This document shows, piece after piece, positions 31,474 through 44,007 of a DNA stretch of 64,000 nt. The position numbers and the translations under genes are program-made. Source of the DNA: Neckera pumila (Eukaryota > Streptophyta > Bryopsida > Hypnales > Neckeraceae); contig OZ018414.1 of the NCBI GenBank assembly GCA_963969595.1, forward strand, positions 15,731,660-15,795,659, in the 5' to 3' direction. The notes beneath the pieces are model-generated. The model was given only the letters and a program-made list of their open reading frames with translations, did no database searches and was not told where the DNA came from. Each line of letters starts with the position of its first letter. Position 1 is the stretch's first letter.

Positions 31474-34400
31474 ATGGCAACCAGGAGCACCAGGAGACGC
31501 CCCGGCGAAGCTGCGCGTGATGTACCGGCAACGCGTGATGTACTGGCAGCGCGGGATGAACCTGCTCGCGAGATGAGACTGCAGATCAACAGAAAGGTAA
31601 GTGTTCTCCATTTCAAACTGCTGATTTTTTTTTCATTTGAGGAATTGTCCGACTAATCGCAAGAGTGTAGGAGCAAGAGCTCGCGATATGTCACAGACTT
31701 CCAAAAATGCGGGGGTCAGTGGAGGCCTCGTCAGGAAGCCCTCGGCTCCGAGGACCAACTCGACCGCTCTTGCTGGACCCAGTTAGTAATTTTAGTTTTG
31801 GGTCACTCACGCGAGAGTGACACCAGCCGGTTCATTCCTTGCAGCAAGATTCTTTGGAAATCGTCAGACCTTTTGCTAGAGTCTAGGAGCAAGAGCCCGT
31901 GATTTTTCACAGAATTTCAGGAATGCGAGGGTCGGTCTAGGCCTCGTTTGGAAGCCCTCGGCTCCGAGGACAAACTAGAGCGGTCTTGCTGGACCCAGTA
32001 GTTTTTTTAGTTTTGGGTCACTCACTCGAGAGCGACACCAGACATTTCTTTCCAGGCAGCAAGATTCTCTAAAGATCGTCAGACTGCTCGCAAGAGAGTA
32101 TGAGCAAGAGCCCATGATTTATCAGAGACCTTAAAGGATGCGGGGATAAGTTGAGGCCTCGTAAGGAAGCCCTCGGCTCCGAGGACAAACTGCAACGCTC
32201 TCGCTGGACCCAGTGATTATTTTAGTTTCGGGTCCTCACGTGAAAGTGACACCAGCCGTTTCATTCCTGGCAGCGTGATTCATAAGAAATATTTAGACTG
32301 CTTGCAAGAGTCTAGGAGCACGAGCAAGAGACTGTGATTTGTTTCAGACTTTCAGGAATGTGGGGGTTGGTCAGGACTTCGTCAAGAAGCCCTCGGTTCC
32401 GAGGACAAACTGAAGAGCACTTTCTTCACCCAGTGATTTTCTTAGTTTCGGATCAGTCACGCGAGAGTGATACCAGCTGGTTCATTTCTGGCAGCTTGAT
32501 TCTTTAGAAATCCGTAGAGTGCCCGCAAGAGTCTAGAAGCAAGAGCCCGCAATTTGTCTCAGACCTTTATGATTGCGGGGGTCGGTCAAGGCCTCGCCAG
32601 TAAGCCCTCGGCTCCGACAACGAACTGGAGCGCTCTAGAGCTTGTAAGGGCACGATGTGTATGTTGTTTGCCTTTTGCTGTTCCAGCTGCTGTCGTTGGA
32701 TATTTTTGTCCTTTTGTATATTCGACAATGAGGAAATATAATACCTCCGGGAGTTTGCACTTCAATGTATTATGCAAGACCGTCTCTCGACAGAGGTGGT
32801 CTCGGGACCGAAACCAAATTCCTAGGAAAGAGCCGATGCATACGGTTTAGAAAGTCATAGGGGATGACAGTTGACAATTGCAGTAAATGAACAAGCCCAG
32901 ATCGTTGAATGTTGTACTGATATTTCACTTCATTCAGTGCTAGATGAATTTTTGTGTAGAAAATCTAGAAACGACTTACGGCGAGTACAACACATTGTTG
33001 AATCATTCCTTACGCTTATCCTAATGGAACTAGATCACTGAGACTGCTACACTGTTTGTCATGCATTGATGATGCACAGTCGAGTAGAAGACAAAACGTT
33101 CTCGGGACCGAGAGGTTATAATTATGTAATGCCACATGCATAGAATCAAATGATCGTAAGTAGTTGTCGACCATGTGACCTTGTAACAGTGTTAAATTAA
33201 TGGCAGCCTCATTTTTCAATTTTGTACTTCATCTCAATAAACAGGACTTGCATTGTTGTTTCACAGGGCCGCTCACACGTAAACCTCATTTTGTTTGAGT
33301 GTTATGAAACAGATATTCATGCTCAGTCCTCTCTGCTAACAGCATTGAAATATGATTGCTTTTAGGTGTACACAGTATCCTTCTGAATTTTCGCTAATTA
33401 GTACTTGCGTGGGGGCGTTTTCTTGCTCTACGTGCAAATCCTGGAGGGGGTGCTGAATCCAAATGACGACGCCCAAATTGCCTCAGTCGAGGAGAAAACT
33501 CATAATGAAGGGGCTTCCAGCCATGTCCAGTCGAATGTAGGACACCGTGTGCCTGCCGAAACAAGAGTGGTACTGATTTTTGAACTGAATTCAAGCATTT
33601 ATGATCAGTACAGGGAAGGGCTGAGACCCATATCTGACACATTCAATTTGTGATTAGGACTAATGACTTTGTAATACAGATGTGGATATCTCTGCCTTGG
33701 CTTAATTTGACGGTGTACACATAATTATATTGTTTGCACTCATTTGTTCCGTTGAGTGCATTGTCCTCATTGTGTACAGCACTTCTAGGCGTAGTGTAAA
33801 ATTGCACTATAGACACAATGAAATCCAGTTTCACTCTAATACTAAGTATTCAAAATTATTCTTACGTGCATTTCAATCAATGGATTGGTTGTGAGTAGAG
33901 ACCAGACATGCATGGTAACCAGATTACTGTATTTATCTAGCAATTCTAAGCTTTTGATGTTTCGGTGTTTCAGGACGAGAGCACGGGAGCAATGTCTGTT
34001 GTACTTGTTTCAGTTGCTGGCACCGTTATCGGTGACGACAACCTTGACGTGGATGCAGATAATACTGAGGAAACCATTCCTGGAGTTCCAATAGATTACA
34101 ATGAAGACGAGATTCAAAAGACTCAGACTATGGACACGGTGTCTGTTCTCTCTAGTCTACGGTTAACCACAAGTAAAGATTCCCGCATAAAGGTCCCTCT
34201 ATGCAGACTTGTTCCGATGCCAATGGTCCGGCCAACCTTAAGCTGTGACCTGACTTTGTTGGAGAATCAATTTTCTCGTGGATACGAGGACGGCGCTCGT
34301 GTGTTCTATGTTTCTATATCAAATGAGCAGGATCAAACTTCATTGTTCACTGAGGCAAAGAAGGAGGCTTGGGGTCCCATTTGGAATTCGGTCAATGATC

Positions 34401-37400
34401 AATTCAATCGCCAATTAAAATCTCATGCAGTTTTCAAGCATCTGGTTGATTACAAGTTCTTTGTCTGTGATGGAAATCACAGGCGAATTGCTTGGATGAA
34501 TCACATTCAAAGACTCCACAATAGTGAGAGGGATTGGCATGTTTGCGTGGACTCCATTTTGTTGGATACGCGTGGTCGAATTGGGGTGGCCATGCAAGCC
34601 ATGCATGACATTAATAAGTACGTTTTATTCTTAGGTTTCACTTTCCACTCTATCCAATTTGAAACTTCTTGAGTTCATTCCTAAGCTCCAATCTTACAGT
34701 TGTTTATTCTCTTTCATATTGCAGGCATACAGAAAACTCTCACGTGAAGACGAACCTTGTTCACACGCTCTTCAGGATTCAAAAGTACGGGTTGATGGAG
34801 ATAGAGAAATTCCAAGAGCTATTGAGTACGGAGGAAGTTAAGGCATGCCAGCAGAATACGCGAAAGACTTGGTATAGTATGCCGCTTGATGTGTTTACAT
34901 CCTTCATTTTTAAGGTATGTATTCAATTCAGCTTACATGATGTTCATTTCATTGGCTTTGCATATCCAATGCTTATAGTACAAAACTTGACTAAATGCAA
35001 TAATTGTTATTTATATTTGACTTTATTTCTTTGGCAGCAAGAGATCTCAGCAGCATCTGATGCTTCTGTAAGGAAGTATAAAGAGGACACAGAAGCAAAT
35101 GACCAGTCAGACGAGGGAGTTGCAACTGCAATGAGAAAGTCTATAAGAGATTCAACTGAGAAGTTGTACAAGAAACTGTCCAAGATTGTAGCTGTTGCCA
35201 ATCCAGCTCTAGGACAGCAGTGGCTCAAGGAGGTATAGTCTTTGAATACATGGATCTGTCATTGTTATACATTGCTGATTACTTTGGATGACTAATTTTT
35301 TTATATTTCATTCCTTTCAGATTGAACGACATTGGACACTATACTCCATTCCAGAGCTAACACTAGAGAAGTTGCAAATGATCGCAACTTCTAATGTTAA
35401 TCCTACTTTCAAGATCAAGTGGCTTCAATGGATGAACTCGTCAGGTCCTTCTCGCGAGGCACGTCGTTTTCCACCACGACCAGTTAATGAAGACAGACTA
35501 TCTCAATTTCTGGCCAAAGCATGTTGGTATGCGGGGGTATGTCATCTTACTATATGACGTTTTTGATTTTGTTTGATTTTTATTACTTTCACAAATTTCA
35601 TATTTTCATGGGCTCTCTCTTAGAATCTGGACTTTGCTTGAAAATCTAATTTTACAACATTTGTTGACAGATTGAGGAGGCTGCAATAGAGATGTTTGAT
35701 TCAATTGTTCGGGCCGACAATCTTTGCATTGACATGGCTGTTGATACTCAGCCTCAATCGTTGGTTGATTACATGGAGTCTTGGCGTATGAAACTTTGGG
35801 AGACTGGATATACGGGGGTCTTCAAGGGCGCTGATGCCTTCAAGAAGTCAGATACATTCAAGGACTTCAGGGGATCCTTGTTAGTAGTGAAGCGTCTGAT
35901 TTACAGGTAATTTCAAGACTGCTTCTGCATTTTCTATAATATTTTTTGCTTGTCATTTAGTGAAGACGCTTTTTGCTGAAAATTTCTTTCCACTAATTTA
36001 GTAATGTCTGTCACATGTCAATTCTGGACTACACTATAGGACTGTGATCCACATTTATCTAAAATTTAAGTGCTTTCATTCGACTTTCGATTGTAATAGG
36101 AACTAACAGCTATTTCATTGGTTTTAGGTACTTCAAGTTTGAGTTGTATGGTAAGAAGGCGATTGCAAAGGAGGATTTGCTGCCATTCTTAATTACATGG
36201 TTGGATCGAACTTCTGCGGATTGTATGTTCTCTCCGACATAGGTGAAAAATTGGCCGAGTGTCCATCTCCAAGCTTGTCCTTGGTATTTGGAGTGTAACT
36301 TCGGCGTTGCACCACCAGAAGAAGAGGCTTTGTTTCTTGAATTGAATGATGCTGCTGTTTTGGAGACGGAGTTTGATGAGTTTGCAGGTTTAGATCCAGA
36401 CGCCCATGCTAAAGCCATCAAGCAAAGAGAGATTTCTGACAAGAAGAAGATTGAGAAGCTCGAAGAGGCAAAGAAGAAGACAGAGGAAGCAAAGAAAAAG
36501 CGGCTAGCTGCTTAGATTGCAAGAGACGAAGAAAAAGCAAAGAAGCGCGGAACGAAGAGGAAGGCTGATACTCCCTTGGCAGAGTCGGAGACCAGCGTTG
36601 CCAACGTCAGAGAGGGGTCATCGGGATTTTCCTTAACTCAAGAGCGGCTTGTACATGGACTATCACCAAGTGGTCAAGATATGCCCCCCGTGCCTGATGT
36701 GGATGAATGCATCTTAAACCTTTCCGTGGCCGAGTTGACCAGTCCTAACAATGCAAAGGCCTTTGCGGATGTGAAGTCGTTTTTGGCTATGGTAATATTT
36801 GAGCTTTATTGTAATCGTTTTGTTCTTGTTTTTAGATTTATCTACATTATTATTGTAATCTCTTCTGCTTTTATAGATTGAAGTGATGGTGCTATTGCTT
36901 TGTTATTATTTCACTACTATGATTGTGTTATCTTTGAGTTTATTTAAAGCGTTTTCTTCCTTTATTTCAGCACGCAGGTGAGAAGGCTCGGCATTTTGAA
37001 GGTCATCTTCAGAATAAATCAGCCGTGGATTTCATGCTTGTTGATGTCCCTGAGGGCCTGCATGTACCAACCATTTCAACCGTATCAGGGCCCATTCCTG
37101 TGTGGAATCTATTTCATGATAAATGGTTAGTTCCCGTTTTTGATTTTGCGGAGGGTTACCTTCAAGACAATGGCGGTTTATTGATTATGTATCCAGCTCT
37201 TTCTTGTTCGCACCGGAGCCACCTTCTAGGTTGTTGCAAGGAGTACAACATGAGAATCCTTGCTACTTGGACCGAAATGAATCACCTTCATTTAACATCA
37301 GCTTCAAATCCAGCAAAGATGGTATAAGGCTTTCAGAGATTTCTTTCATCTTCATTCTTGAATTTAGCTTAGAACAAAGGTATTTCTAACACTTTTTTTG

Positions 37401-38343
37401 TTGGAATCTTGCAGACTATGCATTTTTCTATGTCTCTAGTTGTCAAGGAAGCAGGACCGAGGTCTGAGTTGGATTTTCCTTTCCAATTTGTTCCTTCTCA
37501 TAGGAAGGTTGGTGTGACAGTTGGAAAGGATGACATCTTACAGAACTTTTGCAATGAGGAGGATGTCATGATGAATGGAGACAAACCTTGGAGGGGTCCT
37601 CGAGAGAAATCTCGAGAGTTCATGCAAATGCTTATTGAAGGATGCTCAAAGCGTGGGGATGTGGTGGTCGACTTTACTGCAGCTACTGGTATTTCTCTAT
37701 TCTTTTTCCACTTGATTTCTTATAATTCTTTGTTGATATGGAACCTCAAATGCCTTTTCTTAATATTTTCTTGTATTTTTTGTAGGAGCAAGCATCCAGG
37801 CTTGTCGTGCAGCAAAACGGCATGTTTTAGCTTTTGAGGAAGATAAGGCCATTTTTGATGCTCTTATTGTCCCAACTTTGCGCTCAGTTTCAATCTCTAA
37901 GCCAAATGCACCCATCCTTGCTACCACTGATATGGATCTAGATGATGACGAAGTGCCTGCTCAGCCTATTGTGAAGACCTCTCGTTTCAGTAAGTAATTT
38001 TATCCTTAATTTCATTTTCTTTTTCCTGGAGCAATTTCTCAATATATATTTCTCTGATATTTGCCTTGAATGGTCTTGCAGGCCAATCCAAGATGTGAAG
38101 ACCGTTCCTGACATTCCATTTTCCGGACTTCATGTTTTACTAAGTCCTCCAAAGCCATTTGAGCTTCCCGTATATGCCGAGGCTATGTCTAGACAATTTG
38201 TTGCAAATAGTCCTAGAGCTTTTTCTAGGGCCCGATCTATTAATCCTCGTGTATTAGACTTTATAGATGATTGCGCTATAGAATCAGATTCTCAGTCATT
38301 AGATAGTGAGGGCAGTTCTATCTCGGCGCACTGTGGCTATTAG
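31474..38343 (+). CDS. ParB-like motif plus beta-class DNA-methyltransferase-like protein, multi-exon, with two TAG codons
   Basis: In-phase GT-AG exons: 31474-31596, 33447-33569, 33974-34617, 34725-34914, 35038-35232, 35321-35536, 35671-35906, 36128-36791, 36971-37321, 37415-37688, 37786-37989, then a last exon ending at 38096 or, with acceptor 38092, at 38343. This gives about 1080-1155 residues. A basic N-terminus (MATRSTRRRPGE) leads to a ParB-like motif FFVCDGNHRRIAW (near 246-258), then a Lys/Glu coiled coil (about 676-722). A permuted methyltransferase module follows: VDFMLVDVPEGL (near 823, DPPY position), QDNGGLLIMYP, then VVVDFTAATGASIQACRAAK (near 997) and HVLAFEEDKAIFDAL, as in class beta N6-A/N4-C enzymes (motif IV before motif I). 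DPPY is replaced by DVPE and FxGxG by FTAATG, so catalysis is doubtful. TAG codons at 36240 and 36513 interrupt an otherwise clean frame in exon 8. It could be a recent pseudogene. Exon 2 is the least certain. Confidence 0.65.
31653..32640. repeat. About 216-bp tandem array, five copies, in the gene's first intron
   Basis: The core CCTCGGCTCCGAGG, an inverted repeat, recurs at 31740, 31956, 32171, 32391 (one change) and 32606 (right end decayed), i.e. every 215-220 bp. Each unit also has AGGAGCAAGAGC and a second inverted repeat (GTCACTC...GAGAGTGAC). The array lies wholly in the inferred intron 31597-33446. Confidence 0.85.
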
Positions 38344-39345
38344 CCAACATTATTTTTATTTTGTTTCTGGTATGCTTCAGATTGGATGCCTATTTTGTAG
38401 TAACTATTTCTATCTTCATCCGTCTTATATCAGCACATATGTAGTTCATGTTTATTTTTCATTCTGTGTTGCTTATATGATACATTTAAGAGTATTTATA
38501 TTCTAGCATTTTCGTAGGGTATGCTTTGTTTAGTTGGATTTTGACTGCTTTTAAATTAGAGCATCCCAATCCATCTATATTAGTATTTTAGCGCACTTGG
38601 ATGACTTCTGCAGAAATAAATTTTCCCCTGGACTTCAATTCATAAGTATACTGCCACAAATTAATTTCTGAAATGTCATTTTCAAATTTCTCTGATTATT
38701 TTCAAGTTCTGCCTTTGTAAACCGCTGTAATTGTCCTACTATTGCACTCAAATTTGAAGTTTGCAAAAATGAGCTATCATACACTTTGAACTTCATATGT
38801 TTCTATGAATTCATGTCAACCATTGGGAGGACACATGAATGAATATTTAGGAACATAAATTTGTGGGTATTGGAACAGTCTATAGGAAAAGGTGCAATAC
38901 TGAATATTTCTACCTTATCAGATGTACTGGCTTGGATTCATTTACAATATTTAATGTGATTGAAATTTTGCAGATTTGTGATACTATATATTCAATGTTA
39001 TTTGAGTGCAATAAATTCAATATGTGCATACATACACTGTATTTGTGTTTGTAATTGCATATTTTTTTAGATAACTGTTAATTTCACCTCTACCCTAAAC
39101 TTTGTTGAATTTAAAGTCTTCTTAAATTCTACTAGTATAGGTTATAGTAGGATAATTTGCTAATGAATTTGAAATATGCACTTTGTATTTCAAACCTCTA
39201 TTATAGGATTTGACCTTTCCGACAGTTATAAGAACTTATATGTGCATGTGTTGTAAATCCAAAGTGTTGAAAATTATAAGTTTAATTGGACAATGAAATT
39301 ATCCTTAATCCTATATAAATTTTCATTTCTCTTATGCTACTATTT
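38344..39345. other. 3' flank, intergenic
   Basis: AT-rich. AATAAA at 38615-38620 is a possible polyadenylation signal of the preceding gene. No further gene seen. Confidence 0.4.
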
Positions 39346-39735
39346 CATCCAATTTTTCAACTACATTCATCCATTTTCATCTATTGTTATTAATTTTCAT
39401 CCATTTCCATCCATTTTTTCATCCATTTTTTGCAATTCTAATTTGTTTTTCCATCCACTTTTTCATCCACTTTTTCATCCACTTTTTTCCAGTTTTTATT
39501 TACTTCTTTGATCAACTTTTTCATCTTCTTTTATCATCTGTTTTCCCACTTTTTTTTATCATCCACTTCTTCATCCGCTTCTTCATCATCTATTATCATC
39601 CACTTTTCACCTATTTTTTCATCCACTTTCATGCCCCTTTGCATCCAATATTTTATCTATTTTCATCTAATTTTTTGATCTATATCCACTCTGCGGTTCC
39701 TTTATTTCTACATTTTTTTCACCTAGTTTAAATCT
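39346..39735. repeat. Pyrimidine-rich microsatellite (TTTTTCATCCA)n-like
   Basis: About 390 bp of T-rich plus strand with the word TTTCATCCA repeated many times with variable spacing. One frame is open across it and would give a Phe/His/Ile repeat peptide. This is low-complexity DNA, not a gene. It is followed at 39780-39850 by a C-rich patch with repeated CCCCGCTC. Confidence 0.75.
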
Positions 39736-40167
39736 CTTTCGTTTCTTGATTATCCAATATTGTTGCTTCCAGAATCTGAAATCCCCGCTCCCCGCTCATG
39801 AAATCCCCGCTCTCTGCTCGCTGCTCGCCGCTCCCCGCTCGTATATCAGCATTCCCTCCCTATATACCAGAGTTCAAAGTATGTTTGATAGAACTCATCC
39901 TCAAATTCTTCTTGAAACTTCCAAAAGAACCATTGAGGCACCCTCTGAGAACAAGTTTAGAAGAATGAGAGATGAGCCTCTTTCAAAAGAATGAAAACAA
40001 ACCCAAATACTCAATAGTTCCACTTACATTGACACCTAAACGCATTTGAAACACATTAGAATAAACTTAGAAATGTAATTACCAAATGTAAGAGGGACGC
40101 CTTTGTCAAAGTTTTCTGAAAGACGTCCTTTTTACAATGGGCGTATTCACCAAACACAGGGACCATC

Positions 40168-40290
40168 TGCTCCATCCAGCTCGCCACTGCTCCATCGGGC
40201 TGCGCCACTGCTCCATTCGGGCTGTGACTCTGCTCCATCGGGCTGCGACTCTGCTCCAGCGGGCTGCGACTCTGCTTCATCGGGCTGCGC
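40168..40290. repeat. 21-bp minisatellite, about six copies
   Basis: The unit TGCTCCATCGGGCTGCGACTC repeats with small length changes (20-22 bp). It is sharply GC-richer than its surroundings. It reads open in several frames on both strands, as expected for a repeat of 3n length. Confidence 0.85.
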
Positions 40291-40299
40291 TAAACTATG

Positions 40300-41710
40300 A
40301 GTTTGCATATAAGTATACTGCTTGTAATACTAGAGGAGCTTTCCTTGGTTGATGAGCAAACCCTGCATTAACTAGGTTCAATAATTTGTAATCATTGTTT
40401 TTCATGAGAGAATGTAGTACAACTTTGTGCAACTTAAATTGACTATCATGCATTTCAAGTGTGCCGATGTAAGTTTTGGGTCTAGGAATCATGAATAAAA
40501 AATAATTGAATGCACATGGCAAATTGAAAATGGCAAATGAACATCTATTAACACTAACTGTACAAAGAAGCTATATTTAGTGTACAAAGAGGTGTACAAA
40601 ACATACCCAAGACTAATAACCAGAATAACATCGAGCAACCATCTGAGGCGCCCGAGTTCACGGGTCCATCGCCTGAGTTGACGATGCTTTGTCAGAGTAC
40701 CAGGATAATCGGCGTAATACAGGGGGTACCAATTTTCGTACAGTTTGTACTTTCTGTAGTTGTTTGTACCTCGAGCCAGGGGGGCAACTGTACTGTGCGA
40801 TCACCCAGATGGTACTCATTTTAGAACTTAAATGTTCTTAGAATTGGCTCATAAATGTTTCTTCTCCCTCATGGATATTGCAAGCCAGTTGTCGGAATTT
40901 AGATGCATACACTGTAGCCGAGCGAGATCCTTGTCATAAAAAATGGATCTTTCAAAAATATAAATTATAAAAATATGATTATTATTTTATGAAAAATATA
41001 ATCATGGATCTTGTCATATTTTTAGTGATTATAGAAAAAATCCTTCCTAAATAATGTGGGTTGACAATCCAAATCACATCCTGCCTAAAACCGCCATCAT
41101 CACATTATATACATCTTCAAAATCAATATGTTCATTTGTTGAAGAAATGATTTTAAAACATCTTATACCCAAATAAACTTTGACTCGTCATAATTTTTGC
41201 ATACATTATCAATATATCACGTTCTTTGTTGCATTGGAATCTTCTTTCACTTGTCAACAAGAAATATGAAAATTCAACTAGTTTAATAATATCAACTAGG
41301 TATACAACAAAAAGTGGCAATTTGGAGGATACCCATCTTAATCTATACTTCAAAATTTGCAAAACAAGACATCTATACCTTAAATGAAGTTATTTGTTTT
41401 GTTTGTTTGTTTGTCTATTTTGTTTGTTTGTTTAGTTTGCTTGTTACGGTGAGATCTCTAAACTATGCATCACAAAGTCTCATTCTTGGTACCGTTGGAA
41501 AGTATTCTTTAAGGGAGGATTGCACCTACTTTGTTTCGTCGCATTCCAACTCACAGCAAAATAGATATTGAATTTCAAAAAATTTATGAATTAGAAAACT
41601 AGAAATTTATTTTTACTTTTATTTTATTATATCATAAGAATGGCATGGGGCATACTAATACAATTGAAGGTTGTTTGATTAGTAATTGCAGTTGTGATAA
41701 AAAATTCATC
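40300..41710. other. Intergenic with a TTTG microsatellite
   Basis: No gene. 41391-41447 is a run of TTTG/TTTGT units. Near 40640-40690 there is a GC-richer patch with inverted words around ACGGGTCCATCGCC. Nothing else stands out. Confidence 0.45.
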
Positions 41711-42642
41711 TTAACCCCTAAAGTTCCATGACTATGTTTTCACTGAAAATGTTCAAAAACTGCCATTTTGAGTACAAGTACCAAATTTTTGAATTTAAAA
41801 AAAATAAAATTTATGTAACTGTAGGATCTTGTAGCATGCTGACTTGAGAACATGTGGTAAAAATTTTAGAAGTTTATAGCGTGTGAATTGCAAAATAAAA
41901 GCACTCAAATTCACTAAATTTATTTTTTTGGCCCTGAGGAAATCAAGGGAGCTACACTTCACAAGCTCACTTTTCTATGAAAAATGTCCAAAATGGTGGT
42001 GCTTCTTTGGATTCTTTTTCCTAGACAAGTTGGCTATATGCTTGAAAAATTTCACGTCATTTGGAATTGTACAACACAAAGAAAAACATAGTAAGTAATA
42101 GTAGTAGGAAATGATTCAAATACTAAATTGTCAAGAATTTAATTATGGAATTGAAAAATGCCAATTCCAATGGTTGAAGTTTTGTAACAAACAACCTACA
42201 TCCTAAGATTTATTTTTTTCAAAAAATATTGAAAATTAAGTAAGATAGAGAACTTCAAAGTTTATTTTAGAGTAGAGAATCCATAACTACCCGCAAACTA
42301 AAAATCTTCCTAACTTTTGATTCATTGATCAAAATGGGACAATTCAAAGCTTTCCATATACATATATATAACTCTAGATCACCAAATTCAAATTTGTATC
42401 TTCAAAAATACTATTTTTTTTAATCTGCCCGGACTGTCCAATTACAAAAAACAAACAAACATATTAGGCCATAACTTTTGCCTCACATTTCCAAACGTCA
42501 TGAAATTAGTGCATATGAAAGATATTCCTTGTCCCCACCTTCTATTAAAATTTGGACTTGAAATATGAAAATCTTCAGTCATATGTACTTGCCCAAAATT
42601 TCTATGTAGCCAAAAAACGCATGTTGGTCCTTTAGGGGTTAA
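41711..42642 (+). mobile_element. TTAA element type 1, complete
   Basis: TTAA at 41711-41714 and 42639-42642, with termini CCCCTAAAGTTCC and GGTCCTTTAGGGG. The length of 932 bp including both TTAA agrees with the copy at 1332-2262. Non-coding. Confidence 0.85.
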
Positions 42643-44007
42643 TGGAATCCCCCCAATTTGGTTCAGTCCAAATTCTTTGATTAGTAATTGAGATGCCCTC
42701 AAGTCACATACATAGTACTCCATATTAACTACAACAGTAATGTCAAGCAACTTTGAGATCATTGGAATTGATGAATTTCTTTAGTTGAACAAATGAAATG
42801 AGAGAGTAGGCACAATACAAGATGAGCATTTCCATTCCTATTCATATGCCTCTAACAGTTCATGCAGAATTTTGTTGAAGGTGACCTAATGCTTCGTTTA
42901 TTTATCATCAACTTGTAGGCAATCATGCTTCAAGAACAAACCAAGGCAAGGCAATTTGAGTGGAGACTTGTACTTGTTTCAACATATTTGCCGTCCCTTG
43001 TTGCCATCCTTGGTCCAATGCCATCCTTGGTTTCAAGAAATAATGAAATTGTTCATCAGCCGGCTCTGGGTTGACAGAGGCAGTTCCGTCCATAAATGTA
43101 CTAATGAACTTGACTTATGCGCTCTTCTTTCAGCCAGTGTACGAAATTGTCCGCATACATTTCAGAAATTTAAAGTTTAAAATGTACATGAACGCAAGTA
43201 ACACATGTCAGTCTTGCAAATCGTACATGAAACTCTGGAATGGCCATCCCACAGTCTGTCTTTCTGTAAAGAAGTCTGCTCTTAAAATCGACCACCTTTT
43301 AAGAGCTTATTGCATTTGGGGGACTGAAGCTAAACTCCTTGAAACAATACTCAATGAATTTTTAGTAGGAAGAAAAATGGAATTGGCATCCAACCCAAGT
43401 CGGTTCATAGTTTTTGGACTTTTGTGAAATTAGTTACAAACTTTTGAAGTCAAAACTCAGCAATTAGTAAAAGCGACCTCTTCCTGAAATGCACACTCTT
43501 GGTACATTAAAGTAAGTAAAATGAACCTCCATGTTAGAGATTGTTTTTAGAGCAAGGTTGCTTTTAGAGCATTCTATCTTAATTGTCAACAAAGAGGCTT
43601 CAACAACAAGTGATCTAGGGATTCGAGGAATACATCGAGTTCAAACAAAGTTGACCAAGCCTTTTGTTTAAATGGAATTGTCTAGGACATAAAAATTGGA
43701 AAGAACATTTCCACGGGTCATAAGGTGCATGCTCCCAAAACCACCACTTATTGTTGTTGTGCCTAGTTACTATTATTACATTGGTCAAAATTTCATGTTT
43801 TTTAGTTGGCAAGTGAAAAGAGGTTCCAAAACACCAAAGAACGTGGCATTTGGATACCATAGACAAAAGTTAGAAAAGATCCAAATTTTTTTGGGGTAAA
43901 TGTTCTAAAATCATTCCTTCCACCTAAATAAATATTGATTTTGGAAATGTACCCAAAGTGATGATGGCAGTTTTAGACAAGGTGCATTTTTAGAGACCGT
44001 GTCTACC
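42643..44007. other. Intergenic with weak coding-like fragments
   Basis: Around 42960-43190 the plus strand has coding-like words in two frames (LVLVSTYLPSLVAILGPMPS, then VPSINVLMNLTYALFFQPV), suggesting a decayed membrane-protein exon with a frameshift. The family is not recognised. The stretch 43385-43450 (CCCAAGTCGGTTCATAG...) is repeated in diverged form at 47968-48040. Confidence 0.3.

Noticed and set aside
39293..39731. Phe/His/Ile-rich frames
   Set aside because: They are translations of the TTTCATCCA microsatellite.
42956..43190. Possible Mpo1/DUF962-like membrane protein exon
   Set aside because: Similarity was only to generic hydrophobic words, and the frame is broken. Not strong enough to name.
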